Below, piece by piece: positions 1 to 10,900 of a stretch of 64,000 bases of DNA. The DNA lies in assembly GCF_923079645.1 (NCBI RefSeq), contig NZ_CAKLPY010000006.1, positions 30,405 to 94,404 on the forward strand, in the 5' to 3' direction. The notes beneath the pieces are model-generated. The model saw only the letters and a program-made list of their open reading frames with translations. It searched no databases and was not told where the DNA came from. The DNA comes from Emticicia aquatica. GTDB taxonomy: Bacteria; Bacteroidota; Bacteroidia; Cytophagales; Spirosomataceae. The number at the start of each line of letters is the position of its first letter. The stretch's first letter is position 1. The position numbers were made by a program, and so were the translations under genes.

Positions 1-1464
1 ACATGCAGCATAATAAGTGGTTGGTTGAGTAATTTCGGGTGTAAGGAAACTACCTGATTCAATGGCATCTTGAGCAGTTGCAGAACTATACCACACGATT
101 CTTCCCGAACAGTTAGAAGCTGCCAATGTTGCTGTGTTGCCACTTATTACGGTAACTGGAGTTGTTGAGGGAGCCGGAATAACCGAACTTATCGGTATAA
201 ATATGGGGTCTGAAGCGGCAGTACAACCATCTTGTTTTCTTGTTAATGTAAAAGAATAATTACCTGCATCGCTGCTTTGAGCAATATTTCTGGTGTAATA
301 TACTTTCCCTTCGTTTAAAAATTGAGTAGTTTGGTTTTGAGCATTGATGTTTAAACTATCTTTTTTCCAATTAAAGGAGTAGTTCTTTTCTGGTTGGTAT
401 GAAAAGACAAATAATTCAAACTTACCACCTTCACAATTGCTTTCAATAGCTATAATAGGCTTTGATAGTCCAACACCAAACCCATTCGAACTAAAACTTG
501 TATATGAACTTCCGTTAATGTTACTGACACGTAGCTTTAGATAATAATAACCAGTGGGAACATTATTTGGAACAACGACTTGCATAGACTCTGCCGTTTG
601 AGATGAAATATTACCAAGTGGGTAAGATACTGTATTTAAATTATCTGATAGCTCGGCGGTAAAAACATTATTTAATCCTATTGTTCCATTGTTTTTCCAA
701 GTAATGGTATGTGTATTCCCTTGACAAACAGAAGATGAGTTTGATATTGACAAAGAATTTATAGGTCCACAATTGATGGATGGCTTTACGATAAGTTTAC
801 CAGTAATTGTCGAATAGGGTTCTGATGAAGTTACTCGTATTTTATAGTTTAAACTTGCATTTGTGCCTTGTGGGATGTTAATCAATTGCATTTTAAGTCC
901 ATCACTATTATTACCTGATACTGTTGCCAGCAAACTTGGATTAGAAAAACTACCATTGACATCTGACAATTCTATATTAAATACATTGTTTTCGCTGACA
1001 CCGCTTGAATACCATCTTACATTTGTGGTCTCATTTTCGCAAATCATAGTAGGGGAAATATTTAAACCAAAAATAGGTTTTGCATTAGGATATAAGAGAA
1101 TAGGGTAGTTTTCGGATAGTACATCATTATTGCTAACTCTTAAATAATATGTATAATCTATCTCACAATTTCCGTTATTGACAACCCCTGTTTTGAAACA
1201 GCAAGGAATAGTTAATGTAGCAGAAGTAGTATTTGAGATTATTGAGGCCTTAGTTATCTCATTAATCTTTGAATCACAATATCTTGCTTCTATTTCAATC
1301 AACTCAATAGTGTAGGGTCCCAATGCTCCAGCAGAAGGAATAAAACTAACAGAAATATCTTGACCACTAAAAGTTGCGTAGGGGGTGTTTGGTGTAATGC
1401 TTATACCTTGTCCATACGTGTTCAGATAAGTAAAAAAGAGTAATAGGTGAATGTATTTTTTCAT
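1..1464 (-). CDS. Secreted Ig-like domain protein, 3' end outside window
   Basis: An open frame runs from an ATG at 1464 to the window edge without a stop (488 codons seen). It begins with a lysine-start hydrophobic signal peptide (MKKYIHLLLFFTYLNTYGQ) and continues as repeated beta-rich Ig/fibronectin-like segments. Recurring features are C-x-G/E-N-x-T pairs (MICENETTNVRWYSSG, VCQGNTHTITWKN), an Ig-type GNYSFTLTR strand, and a final TYYAAC typical of Bacteroidota adhesin-like Ig repeats. Such proteins are usually large, exported and end in a type IX secretion sorting domain; that end would lie left of position 1. Ligand and role are unknown. The gene is separated from its right neighbour by a strong palindrome. 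Confidence 0.72.
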   Translation of the reverse strand, partial: MKKYIHLLLFFTYLNTYGQGISITPNTPYATFSGQDISVSFIPSAGALGPYTIELIEIEARYCDSKINEITKASIISNTTSATLTIPCCFKTGVVNNGNCEIDYTYYLRVSNNDVLSENYPILLYPNAKPIFGLNISPTMICENETTNVRWYSSGVSENNVFNIELSDVNGSFSNPSLLATVSGNNSDGLKMQLINIPQGTNASLNYKIRVTSSEPYSTITGKLIVKPSINCGPINSLSISNSSSVCQGNTHTITWKNNGTIGLNNVFTAELSDNLNTVSYPLGNISSQTAESMQVVVPNNVPTGYYYLKLRVSNINGSSYTSFSSNGFGVGLSKPIIAIESNCEGGKFELFVFSYQPEKNYSFNWKKDSLNINAQNQTTQFLNEGKVYYTRNIAQSSDAGNYSFTLTRKQDGCTAASDPIFIPISSVIPAPSTTPVTVISGNTATLAASNCSGRIVWYSSATAQDAIESGSFLTPEITQPTTYYAAC

Positions 1465-1691
1465 TCTTCTTGATAAAATTTAAAATTTCATCTGAAATAT
1501 GAATGAAGTCTCTGAAAAACCCTTGAAGATTCCATTTAACGGTATAGTTTTCGATTTAATGGGTCTCAAATGTTAGCCAGATGAACTTTTAACTAGGTTC
1601 GTTTTCTTCGAGACACAATTACTTTATGATTATCTGTCATCTGGATTGTGTTCGTCTGCTATGAAAGATAGCTTGATAACTTTCATTCATC

Positions 1692-1738
1692 CCGAATTTA
1701 CAGGTTTTCTAATGTGATTAGAAAACCTGTAAATTCGG
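1692..1738. terminator. 22-bp-arm perfect palindrome
   Basis: Arms 1692-1713 and 1717-1738 are exact reverse complements with a 3-nt loop (GTG). It lies just past the stop of the SSS symporter, so it probably ends the galactose operon. There is no U-tract on the minus strand, so it may also act as an mRNA 3' stabiliser or be a mobile palindrome. Confidence 0.6.
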
Positions 1739-1763
1739 TGTAACCTGAAACTGTCAAGCTATG

Positions 1764-3365
1764 TTAGCAGCATACAATTCCCCATTTTGATAATAAAATA
1801 AACACCAAAATCATCAGAACTATTAAAATTGCTGAATAAATATGGCGATTTTTCCATGGTTCTAAGTTAACTTTATGACTATCTTTTTGTAGATAAGGTA
1901 TTCGCATCGGTTGAACTTTCCCAATTATCAGCATGATTATTACAGTAATAACAAACAAAATTGCTAACACATGAAGAAAATGCAAGCCAGTATCAAAAAC
2001 AAATTGACTTAGCACATAACATATAACAAAAAAAGTTAGCCCAACTTTTGCAGCTAATGGCGGAACATTTTTAGTCAAAAAACCAATTATCAAAACCGTG
2101 AAAATTGGAACACTGAATGCTCCTCCCACTTTTTGCAAATAATTATAAAAGCCTCCTTTAGCAAACATAATAAAGGGAGCAATACACATTGCTAATAATG
2201 CTGCAAAAATTTGAAAACGCCTGCCAATCTTGATTAATGCTTCATCCTTTAACGGTTTTTGCATTTTATCGTAAGCAGGTTTGTAAATATTTAACACGAA
2301 GAGTGTGCTGATACTATTTAGTCCTGCATTAAAACTCGTAATAGCCGCACCAAAAATTACTGCAGCAATTAAACCTATCAAAATTGAGGGTAATACATCT
2401 CCTGCCATTCGAGGAAAAATTTCGGCAGTATTATTTATTGTAGGATATAGATGAACGGCAATAATGCCTGGAATATTAATTATTAAAGGGGCGAGAAGTT
2501 TGCCTACGGCTGCTAAAGTAATGCCTTTTTGACTTTCAGCTAAGTTTTTTGAAGCCAAAATTCGTTGAACAATATACTGCTCCATTCCCCAATAATTTAG
2601 ATTTACAAGTAGCATTCCTGTAAAAAGGGTACTGAAAGGTATAGCATCTTTCGCAGTACCAATGGCATTGAAATGCTCGGTTTTTGAAGATAAAATAATA
2701 TTAACTCCTTCCATAAAATTACCTTTACCCAAATATTTTAGACCAAAATAGGGTAAAAACAAACCACCAATTAACAAGCCTACACCCAAAAGGGCATCAG
2801 AAATAGCAATAACTTTAATACCGCCAACAAGGGTATAAATAATACCAATCAAGCCAAAACTCCACACTAAAATCCACATCATGGCAAAATTACTAATGCC
2901 TAAAATATCAGAAAAATCGAAGATTCCATTAAAAATAACAGCCCCACCATATAACACCGTTGGCAACATATTGACCATATAACTCACTAAAAAAATGATG
3001 GAAACAAACTTTTTTGTAGCAGCATCGTAGCGTTCTTCAAGAAAATCTGGGGTTGTGATAATACCGCTTCTAAGATAAATAGGCATAAAAAATTCGGAAA
3101 CAATTATCATAGCCACAATGGAAGTCATTCCCCATGCCATGACGGTCATGTTATTGATATAAACGGATTCGTTTTCACCAATAAATTGTACGCCATTCAC
3201 ATTACTCAAAAGCAATAAACTACCTACCAAAACAAAGCTCAGATTTCTTTTTCCCAGGAAAAAGCCTTCGGAAGTAATTGTCTTTTCTTTCCTGATTTTT
3301 CGCCAAGATATGATAGCAACAATGCCATTGAAAAGCAAAAAATATAGGAGAGCAGATATATTCAT
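1764..3365 (-). CDS. SSS-family sodium:sugar symporter (probably galactose)
   Basis: This 533-residue polytopic inner-membrane protein has about thirteen hydrophobic segments and the layout of the solute:sodium symporter (SGLT-like) family. Visible features are an N-terminal FFLGKRNLSF segment, a SNVNGVQFIGE region in the first helices, and the TLVGGIKVIAISDALLGVG signature-like stretch near residues 180-200. SSS proteins couple sugar, polyol or sialate uptake to Na+. Here it is the last gene of an operon with galactokinase, alpha-galactosidase and susCD, so galactose is the likely substrate; this is inferred from context. Its ATG overlaps the stop of the upstream GntR gene by 4 nt, implying translational coupling. 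Confidence 0.85.
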   Translation of the reverse strand: MNISALLYFLLFNGIVAIISWRKIRKEKTITSEGFFLGKRNLSFVLVGSLLLLSNVNGVQFIGENESVYINNMTVMAWGMTSIVAMIIVSEFFMPIYLRSGIITTPDFLEERYDAATKKFVSIIFLVSYMVNMLPTVLYGGAVIFNGIFDFSDILGISNFAMMWILVWSFGLIGIIYTLVGGIKVIAISDALLGVGLLIGGLFLPYFGLKYLGKGNFMEGVNIILSSKTEHFNAIGTAKDAIPFSTLFTGMLLVNLNYWGMEQYIVQRILASKNLAESQKGITLAAVGKLLAPLIINIPGIIAVHLYPTINNTAEIFPRMAGDVLPSILIGLIAAVIFGAAITSFNAGLNSISTLFVLNIYKPAYDKMQKPLKDEALIKIGRRFQIFAALLAMCIAPFIMFAKGGFYNYLQKVGGAFSVPIFTVLIIGFLTKNVPPLAAKVGLTFFVICYVLSQFVFDTGLHFLHVLAILFVITVIIMLIIGKVQPMRIPYLQKDSHKVNLEPWKNRHIYSAILIVLMILVFILLSKWGIVCC

Positions 3366-4378
3366 AGGGAATTTCTTCTAATCAAAACAGTGGGCATCGT
3401 TTCTTGTATTTTCTCTCTTGTCAATACATAATGGGCAGCTTTTCTGCCCATTTCACCAAAATCTACGGAGTAGGTTGTGATACCATCAAAGACAATTTCT
3501 TTTACAAGTTCATCATTATGAGACAAAATTCCAATGTCTTTTCCTAAAGTAAAATTCTTTGCTTTGCAATCTTTCAGCATTGCCCATAAATCTAAATTAG
3601 ACAATGTAAAGTAAACTTTCCCTTTTTCAAGGCTACCTGATTTATATTCGTTGGAAGTGAACCCTTTTATGTTATAATCTTTTAGGAATTTTTTGTAGGC
3701 TCGGAGAATTTCAATCGGAATGATAGAGGCGGGTTTGTAGAAAAACATCATCTCATCAAATTGTTTAATTGCATCGGCAACTTCTACAAAAGCTTTATAA
3801 CTTGATGCCTCAAATTCTTGAGTAATATGACAAAAATCTCCTTCGATTGGCTCATAACGGTCAAACATTAAGAATTTATTCAATGGAATTGTTTGGAGTA
3901 AAGCTTTTGTTTTTGGGTGTGGAATTGGAGATATTACATACATTCCATATTTTCCGTTGATATGGGTAAGTATTGTTTCAAAAACATCAATATTGTTATG
4001 ATGGAAATAAACGTCTAAATGAATATTTTCTCCTAAACCTTCTCTGAAATTTCGATAAAAAATTTCTTGAAATGTATCAAAAGCAAACATCAATAAAGCT
4101 ACTTTGAGGGTTTGACTTGTATCTCCGTTAGATACAAAATACCCTAAACGATTTTTTGATTCAATAATACCTCTATTTTTTAGTTCCGAATAAGCTTTTA
4201 CAATGGTTTCTCTTGCAAACCCAACTTCTTTAATCATCACATTGACCGATGGAAGCATTTCGCCCTGCGAAATCCGTTTTTCATCAATAGCATTGATTAT
4301 TCCATTCACGATTTGCTCGTGCTTGGAATAGTTGGGTATGTATTGTAATTCCTGTATCTTTTCAAACAAATCTTTCAT
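3362..4378 (-). CDS. GntR-type regulator with LacI-like sensor domain
   Basis: The 338-residue protein has an N-terminal winged helix (about residues 8-80; PSVNVMIKEVGFARETIVKA and GIIESKNRLGYFVS are visible) fused to a periplasmic-binding-protein/LacI-like effector domain (about 90-335, ending GRKAAHYVLTREKIQETMPTV). This is the AraR-like GntR architecture, in which a sugar bound by the C-terminal domain changes DNA binding. Co-transcription with the transporter and the galactosidase suggests it controls this alpha-galactoside locus with galactose or a galactoside as effector. Operators were not identified. It overlaps the symporter gene by 4 nt. Confidence 0.82.
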   Translation of the reverse strand: MKDLFEKIQELQYIPNYSKHEQIVNGIINAIDEKRISQGEMLPSVNVMIKEVGFARETIVKAYSELKNRGIIESKNRLGYFVSNGDTSQTLKVALLMFAFDTFQEIFYRNFREGLGENIHLDVYFHHNNIDVFETILTHINGKYGMYVISPIPHPKTKALLQTIPLNKFLMFDRYEPIEGDFCHITQEFEASSYKAFVEVADAIKQFDEMMFFYKPASIIPIEILRAYKKFLKDYNIKGFTSNEYKSGSLEKGKVYFTLSNLDLWAMLKDCKAKNFTLGKDIGILSHNDELVKEIVFDGITTYSVDFGEMGRKAAHYVLTREKIQETMPTVLIRRNSL

Positions 4379-4447
4379 TTCTATTGGTTTTGTAGTTTTT
4401 ATGGAAAACGTTCAATTTTAGCAAATATCAACTACAAATCTACGAAT

Positions 4448-6658
4448 TTATTTTGCTTCATTAATTTCCAACACAACACTCGTACGTTTTAGCGTAATAT
4501 CTGGGTTTACTCCAATTGTCATTAGATATTCACCCGAGTAAATACACTCTTTTGCCAGTATGCTTTCTGTATCAGGATAAATGTTTATCTCCTTGACCTT
4601 GTATTGTTTGTTAGCATCTAAACCTTCCAATTTGATAGGTTTTGAGGTAAACGATAGCTCAAAACGATTAGTGGTGAGGTAGCTAAACATCACGGCATGG
4701 TCTTTTTGCTGACTTACAAACTGCATTGCTGCAATAGGATTTTCCCAAGGATTCACCAAATGATACATTTCACCATGCCAAATTGTACCTTTCAATTCAA
4801 CATACTTTTTAAGAGCGTTTTGGCTAAAAAGTAATTCTTTTTCTGATAAATTATTTACTACAATATCATAACCCATTTTTCCCATCATGGCTACATCGGT
4901 TCTGTATTTTATGCCAACTTTGCTCCAATCAGTGATATGATTACAAAGTGAAATGGCTGGGAAAAAGTAGGAATCTTCCCATTGAATAAAAATTCTTTCA
5001 AGTGGGTCTGTATCATCGCTCAACCAAAATTCAGTAAAATATTTGAGTGCTTCGTAATCTACTCGGCCACCGCCACCCGAACAAAGCATCATCGGGATTT
5101 TTGGGTATTTTGCTCTAATTCGCTCCAAAACCTTGTACAGGCCTTTTACATAATCAACATAGAGGTGGGTTTGGGGTAAATTCTGTTTTTGCAAATAGGC
5201 AGAATGTGCGTTAAAAATTGTAGCATTGGCATCCCATTTGATAAAAGCCAGTTCAGGATTTTTGTTAAAAAGATTATCTAAAACACCAAAAACATAATCT
5301 TGTACTTCAGGATTTGTCAAGTCTAAAACCAATTGATTTCGGAAATAATGTTCGGGTCTTTCGGGCTGACGAATGACCCAATCTTTATGATTTTCATAAA
5401 GTTCTGATTTGGGACTTACCATTTCTGGTTCAACCCAAATGCCAAATTTTACTCCTGCTTTTGTTGCTTCTTTTACCAAATAACCTATACCATTGGGTAG
5501 TTTTTTACGATTTTCTTGCCAATCTCCGAGTCCTGCGTGGTCGTCATTACGAGGATATTTATTGCCAAACCAGCCATCATCTAACAAAAACATATCAACA
5601 CCTAACTTTTTGGCATCTTTAAAAAGTCCCGTAAGTTTTTGTTCCTCAAAATCAAAATAGGTTGCCTCCCAATTATTCAAAAGTGTTAGGCGAGAGCCTT
5701 CACCATCTAAAATCCTGTATTTTCTTGCCCATTGGTGCATATTTCGGCTGGCTTCGCCTTTTCCGTTTTCTGAATAGGTATAGATAAATGATGGAGTTTT
5801 GAATGTCTGATTATTGCTCAAAACATACTCCGAAGCGTGAGAATTTATGCCAGCAATGAGTCTCAAATTATAGTAAGAATCTTTCTCGAAATCAATTTTG
5901 AAGTTACCCGACCAAGCCAATGTTCCGAACAAAACCTTGCCTTCATTTTCGGTGGCAGGTTTATCAAATGATAGCGAAAAAGTTGGTGGTTGAAATAGAT
6001 TTGCCCGAGTGCCGAGTTTTGAATCCAGCGTTTTGATGCCAGCCGTGAGCTTGGTTTCTTCGGGCTTCATTTCACGACCCCAACCACCATGATAATGCTT
6101 TAAATAGAAGTTATTTGCTATGAAATATAAGTTGGCAGAGGCATATTTATTCATTTTAAGATTCCCCTTTTCATTGTTTTTTATGGTTGACCATTGCTCA
6201 ATAACGTTCTCTGCAAAATAGGTTTTATAGAAAAGCATAATTTCAGTGGCATAAACAGGGTCTTTTAATAAAATCCTTATAAGTAATACGTTTTCGCCTT
6301 GTTTTTCGGCTTTATGACTCACATATTTAAGGTCGGTTGATGTATTTCCATCAGCATGAATAAGCGTAAGGGCAGGCTCAATCATATTCCACGAACCACT
6401 TGGTGTATAGACTGAATGAGAGATAGCGGCATTGACATCGTTATATTTATGGTCGTTCCAGATACCTGTATATTCGGAGGTTTTGCTTAGTTTTTTGCCA
6501 AAATAAACAATTCCTAATCGGTTTTCTGCATCAGTTTGTAGTACCAAGGCATTTTGCTTGGTTTCTATCGGAATGGTTATGATTTGAGCAAAAGAATTGC
6601 TGCATAAAATACTAAAAACAAGTATTTTAATTTTATGAACGATTGATGGTTGAAACAT
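4448..6658 (-). CDS. Exported GH36 alpha-galactosidase
   Basis: The 736-residue protein has a signal peptide (about residues 1-25, ending NSFAQ), an N-terminal beta-sandwich (about 30-300), a catalytic TIM barrel (about 320-640) and a C-terminal beta domain. GH36 landmarks are present: LLDDGWFG (359-365), GIWVEPEMV (406-414), the nucleophile Asp476 in IKWDANA, and the acid/base Asp in LSDDTDP (548/549). It hydrolyses terminal alpha-1,6-galactose from raffinose, melibiose or galactomannan side chains, most likely in the periplasm. Released galactose would go to the SSS symporter and GalK encoded on either side. Length is normal for family 36. The substrate chain length cannot be read from sequence. 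Confidence 0.93.
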   Translation of the reverse strand: MFQPSIVHKIKILVFSILCSNSFAQIITIPIETKQNALVLQTDAENRLGIVYFGKKLSKTSEYTGIWNDHKYNDVNAAISHSVYTPSGSWNMIEPALTLIHADGNTSTDLKYVSHKAEKQGENVLLIRILLKDPVYATEIMLFYKTYFAENVIEQWSTIKNNEKGNLKMNKYASANLYFIANNFYLKHYHGGWGREMKPEETKLTAGIKTLDSKLGTRANLFQPPTFSLSFDKPATENEGKVLFGTLAWSGNFKIDFEKDSYYNLRLIAGINSHASEYVLSNNQTFKTPSFIYTYSENGKGEASRNMHQWARKYRILDGEGSRLTLLNNWEATYFDFEEQKLTGLFKDAKKLGVDMFLLDDGWFGNKYPRNDDHAGLGDWQENRKKLPNGIGYLVKEATKAGVKFGIWVEPEMVSPKSELYENHKDWVIRQPERPEHYFRNQLVLDLTNPEVQDYVFGVLDNLFNKNPELAFIKWDANATIFNAHSAYLQKQNLPQTHLYVDYVKGLYKVLERIRAKYPKIPMMLCSGGGGRVDYEALKYFTEFWLSDDTDPLERIFIQWEDSYFFPAISLCNHITDWSKVGIKYRTDVAMMGKMGYDIVVNNLSEKELLFSQNALKKYVELKGTIWHGEMYHLVNPWENPIAAMQFVSQQKDHAVMFSYLTTNRFELSFTSKPIKLEGLDANKQYKVKEINIYPDTESILAKECIYSGEYLMTIGVNPDITLKRTSVVLEINEAK

Positions 6659-6731
6659 ATTAAAATCTCTATTGTTTAAATTTAAAATTTATCCTGCTTT
6701 TGCTTGGGATTCAAGAACAAAAGAAATACTT

Positions 6732-7922
6732 CTAAACGAGTTCTTTTTCAAAGGCAATACTTGTACCCTCTTGAATGCTAATTTTGTGACAAATCAATTT
6801 TCTATTAAATTGTATTTGATATGCTGATGCTATTGCAGACATAAAATTGTCTACTTGTTCTTTTTTGACAATATTTATTGTACAACCACCGAAACCACCA
6901 CCCATCATTCTTGAACCAAGTACCAAATTGGTGCTTTCGGGGGAAAACTTTTGTGTTTCTGCTACTAAAAAGTCTAACTCTTCACAACTGACCTCATAAT
7001 CATCACGAAGTTCTTGATGTGTTTGATACATTTTTTTTCCAAATGCCACCAAATCATTATTCTGTAAATCTTCACAGGCAGCAATTACTCTCTCAATTTC
7101 CTGTACTACGTAGCGGCAACGTTTCAGCGTTATTTGGTCAAATTCTTGTGCATGCGAGTTTAACATTTTTGAGGAAACGTCTCTCAAATGTTGAATTTTT
7201 GGATAATGTTTTTGTAAAATTTTCACACCAAGCTCACATTCTTGACGGCGGGTATTATATTCTGAATTTCCAAGCGAATGTTTTACGCCTGTATCACAAA
7301 GAATTATTGAATATTTATCTTGCAGAAAAGGGAAATAAGCATATTCTAGCGAGCGACAGTCTAATCGAATGACCGAATTTTCTTTCCCCATTGTAGATGC
7401 AAACATATCCATAATACCACATTGCAAGCCAACAAATTCATTTTCGGCACGTTGACAAAGTTTCACTAATTCCATTTTTGGAATCTGAAAATCAAAAAGT
7501 TGATTTAAAGCAAAAGCCAGACCTGTTTCTAATGCTGCTGATGAAGACACACCAGCTCCGAAAGGGATATTTCCTCCAAAAACAAGGTTAAAGCCTGCGA
7601 TTTTAAAACCATAATTTTGTATTTGTTGTATAACCCCTTTTAAATAATCTGACCAATTATGCCTACTTCTTTCCACTTTTTCGATAGAAAATATTTCAAA
7701 TTCATTTAAATTTTGGGCGTAAACGTGGCAATAATTATCATTTCTTGTACTAATTGCAAAATATATTTCTCGGTCAATGGCGGCAGGTAAAACAAAGCCA
7801 CCGTTGTAATCTGTATGTTCACCTATAAGATTGATACGTCCAGGAGAACGTACGATTAGTTGTGGTGATTGATGAAATTTCTCGGTAAATTTTTCTTTTA
7901 TTTCTTCTAAACTCAGTTCCAT
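6732..7922 (-). CDS. galK: Galactokinase
   Basis: The 396-residue cytoplasmic GHMP kinase phosphorylates galactose at C1 using ATP (Leloir pathway). It carries the galactokinase signature GRINLIGEHTDYNGG (28-42), the GHMP ATP-binding motif NIPFGAGVSSSAA (118-130), the catalytic-base region GIMDMFAS (Asp172), and the C-terminal glycine motif GGGFGGC. It starts 4 nt after the stop of the upstream VCBS protein gene and is followed by alpha-galactosidase, so it is in the same transcript. No galT, galE or galM is visible in the window; they must be elsewhere if the pathway is complete. Confidence 0.96.
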   Translation of the reverse strand: MELSLEEIKEKFTEKFHQSPQLIVRSPGRINLIGEHTDYNGGFVLPAAIDREIYFAISTRNDNYCHVYAQNLNEFEIFSIEKVERSRHNWSDYLKGVIQQIQNYGFKIAGFNLVFGGNIPFGAGVSSSAALETGLAFALNQLFDFQIPKMELVKLCQRAENEFVGLQCGIMDMFASTMGKENSVIRLDCRSLEYAYFPFLQDKYSIILCDTGVKHSLGNSEYNTRRQECELGVKILQKHYPKIQHLRDVSSKMLNSHAQEFDQITLKRCRYVVQEIERVIAACEDLQNNDLVAFGKKMYQTHQELRDDYEVSCEELDFLVAETQKFSPESTNLVLGSRMMGGGFGGCTINIVKKEQVDNFMSAIASAYQIQFNRKLICHKISIQEGTSIAFEKELV

Positions 7923-7926
7923 TATA

Positions 7927-10900
7927 TTATTTCTTTTTGTATTTATAGGCTTCTATTTTAGCTGAATTATTACCAACAAGAATTACTTTTGAACCATCAG
8001 TAGCACGAATTTCTGCTAAACTTTTTACATCTTTATCTGCTATGAAACCCGTCTTGGCACTTCTGTTTACATTGAAATCTCCTTTGCCATTTCCTGTTAA
8101 AAGTAAGCCTGTTCCTGCATCGTACCGACCAGTTGATGTTTCTGTATCATAAGAATTTCCCGCCAACAGTATATCTAAATGACTATCATTGTTATAATCT
8201 CCGATTAGTATTCCATTCACTGGAGCAAATTGAGACTCTATTGGCAAGGCTATTCTTTTAAATTGACCATTGCCTTTGTTTTCAAAATAACTACTTTCAA
8301 AACATACACTTTGTAGTACATACGCATTGGCTATTTCTTCTTTTAAGAATGATTCTACAAAGGTTGCTTGGGCATATTTTTCGTAGGAGGTAAACCTTGA
8401 TTTCATGGCAGGAATCTGTGTAATCAGTTCATCACGGGTATGAAAAATATGTTTTTCATGTTGTACGAAATAGCCCATAATCGGGTCTATTCTCCCATTT
8501 TTATCAAAATCTTTGGCATAAATTGATAGTGGTTCTTCGACACTTGCACGATAACGAGTATTTAATCCTAAATTTCCAGCGATAAAATCTATATCACCAT
8601 CATTATCAAAATCACCTGCGGCAAGGCTATTCCACCAACCAGATGAATTTACAATTTCAGATTTGTGAACTACTTTTCCTTTTCCATTTTTAAATAAAGT
8701 GATAGGCATAAATTCACCTGCAAGCAATAGATCGTGCCAGCCGTCATTGTCGTAATCTATCCAAATGGCGGAGGTTACCATGCCAATGTTTTGTAGTTCG
8801 GGAGGAGTTATGTCTATGAATTTTCCTTTTGAATTTTTCAATAAGTAACTTCTTGGAGCTAATGGATATTCATTTGGGCGAACTCTACCGCCGACGAATA
8901 AGTCTAAATCACCGTCTTTATCAAAATCACAGGCAGAAACGCATGAACCGCTTGCTTTTGTATCGGGCAGAGAGTTTGTTACAAAATGGAAATTTCCATT
9001 TCCCTCATTTTCATAAAAACTATCTTGTTGTTCATCTGAGCCTTCGGGGTTTTCTGAGCCTCCACTGACAGTATATAAATCTAAATCTTTATCATTATCG
9101 GCATCAAAAAGCAAAACACCTGTTTCTTCTGCTTGAATATTATTTTTTGTCAAGACTTTTTGGTTAAAACTTCCATTACGACTTTGAATAAAAAAACTTC
9201 CATTATACCCTGATGCTGCACCCACATAGAAATCTTCCAATTTATCTCCATTTATATCGCCAACGGCAATGAACGGCCCCAATTTTGAGTGCAAATGGGG
9301 TAGTAAAACTTGCTCTTTAAAATCAGCGAAATTGTTTTCTTGGTGGTCATAATTTATACCAAGTTTATCAGCAATTTCATTAAATAGTAACTCATTTGTA
9401 GTTTTTTGTGGAAAATAACTTTGCGGTAAATAATTGATTATCAATACTTGATTGGCTTTTGGCTGAAAAATTGTCTGCCTTTTCCCGTCTGACCATTCCA
9501 CAACAACGCTATCAATTTTTGGTGTTTTACCCAATCCAAAGACGAGTTTTGTGTCCATCGTTGATTCATAACCACGATAAGGATTGAGTTCTTGAAACTG
9601 CATTTTACCATCTGAAAAAAGCCAAACTTTTGAGTCAATTCCTTGTAAATTTGGCTTTTTACCGTTGAACTTTACAGTCAAAAAATTGTTTTTTGAGCGT
9701 TCATTTGAGCGGTTTTTATAAATTTTTGCTTCACTATTAAAGCAATTAATAACCAAATCTAAGTCACCATCATTATCTAAATCAGCATAACAAGCTCCAT
9801 TTGAAAATCCTTTTTCTGTAAATCCCCATTCATCTGAACGCTTCGTAAAAGTCAGATTTCCATTATTTTCAAAAAGGTAATTTTGCAGCGGAACATTGTC
9901 TAAATTATGGATTGCCTTTAATTTTTCTTTGCGTTTTGCTTCCATTGTCCCCATAGGCGATTGCTGGCTGGCTTGGTAATTTATGTAATCCAAATTACCC
10001 AAATCTCGGTAAAACCCATTGGTAACCATCAAATCTTTATCGCCATCATTGTCATAATCAGCCAATAAAGAACTCCAACTCCAATCGGTGGCACTTACGC
10101 CTGAAAGAAAAGCAATTTCACTGAAAGTTTGATTTCCGTTATTGAGTTGTAAAGTATTCCGAGTATAAGACGGATTATAACCAAGTTTTAGCGATAGTTG
10201 AAATTTGTCATAATTTGCCGTCGGAATAAGCATTTTTTTGCGAAAATTATCTTCGGGCAACATATCAAGCACGCAAATATCGGGTAAGCCATCATTATTA
10301 AAATCGGCAATGTCATTGCCCATCGAAGCAAAACTTGTGTGTTTTAAGTATTGAGAAGCTTTGTCGGTAAAAGTCCCATCTTGATTATTTATATACAAAA
10401 TATCGTTTGACAAAAAATCATTAGACACATAAATATCGGGAAATCCATCGCCATTTACATCGCTAATGGCACATCCCAAACTATATCCATCGTTCAAAAT
10501 ACCAGCTTCTTTTGAAACGTCGGTAAATCGTGGAGACAAACCATTTTGGTTGCCATCATTTCTATATAAAATATCTGTTCCTGCTGATTCTCCTTGCAGT
10601 TTTCTTCCGTTTAGGCTATTTACGCCAGTCAGCATTTCATCGGCTGGGTTGGTTATTAAAAACAAATCTAAATCACCATCTTTATCGTAATCAAAAAAGG
10701 AGGCATTCATTGTTTGGCGTTTTTCTGCAATGCCGTATTCTTCAGCTTTTTCGGTGAAAGTAATTTCGCCTTTGGCATTTCTACCGTTATTGACATAAAG
10801 TAGATTTGCCAGATTGCCAAATTTTGGACTTCCTGAAACATTCACATAGATGTCCAACCAACCGTCTTGGTTAATATCTACCATCGAAACACCCGTACAC

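Noticed and set aside
863..1108. Plus-strand 81-codon frame
   Set aside because: It is antisense to the continuous Ig-like protein frame and has no recognisable features.
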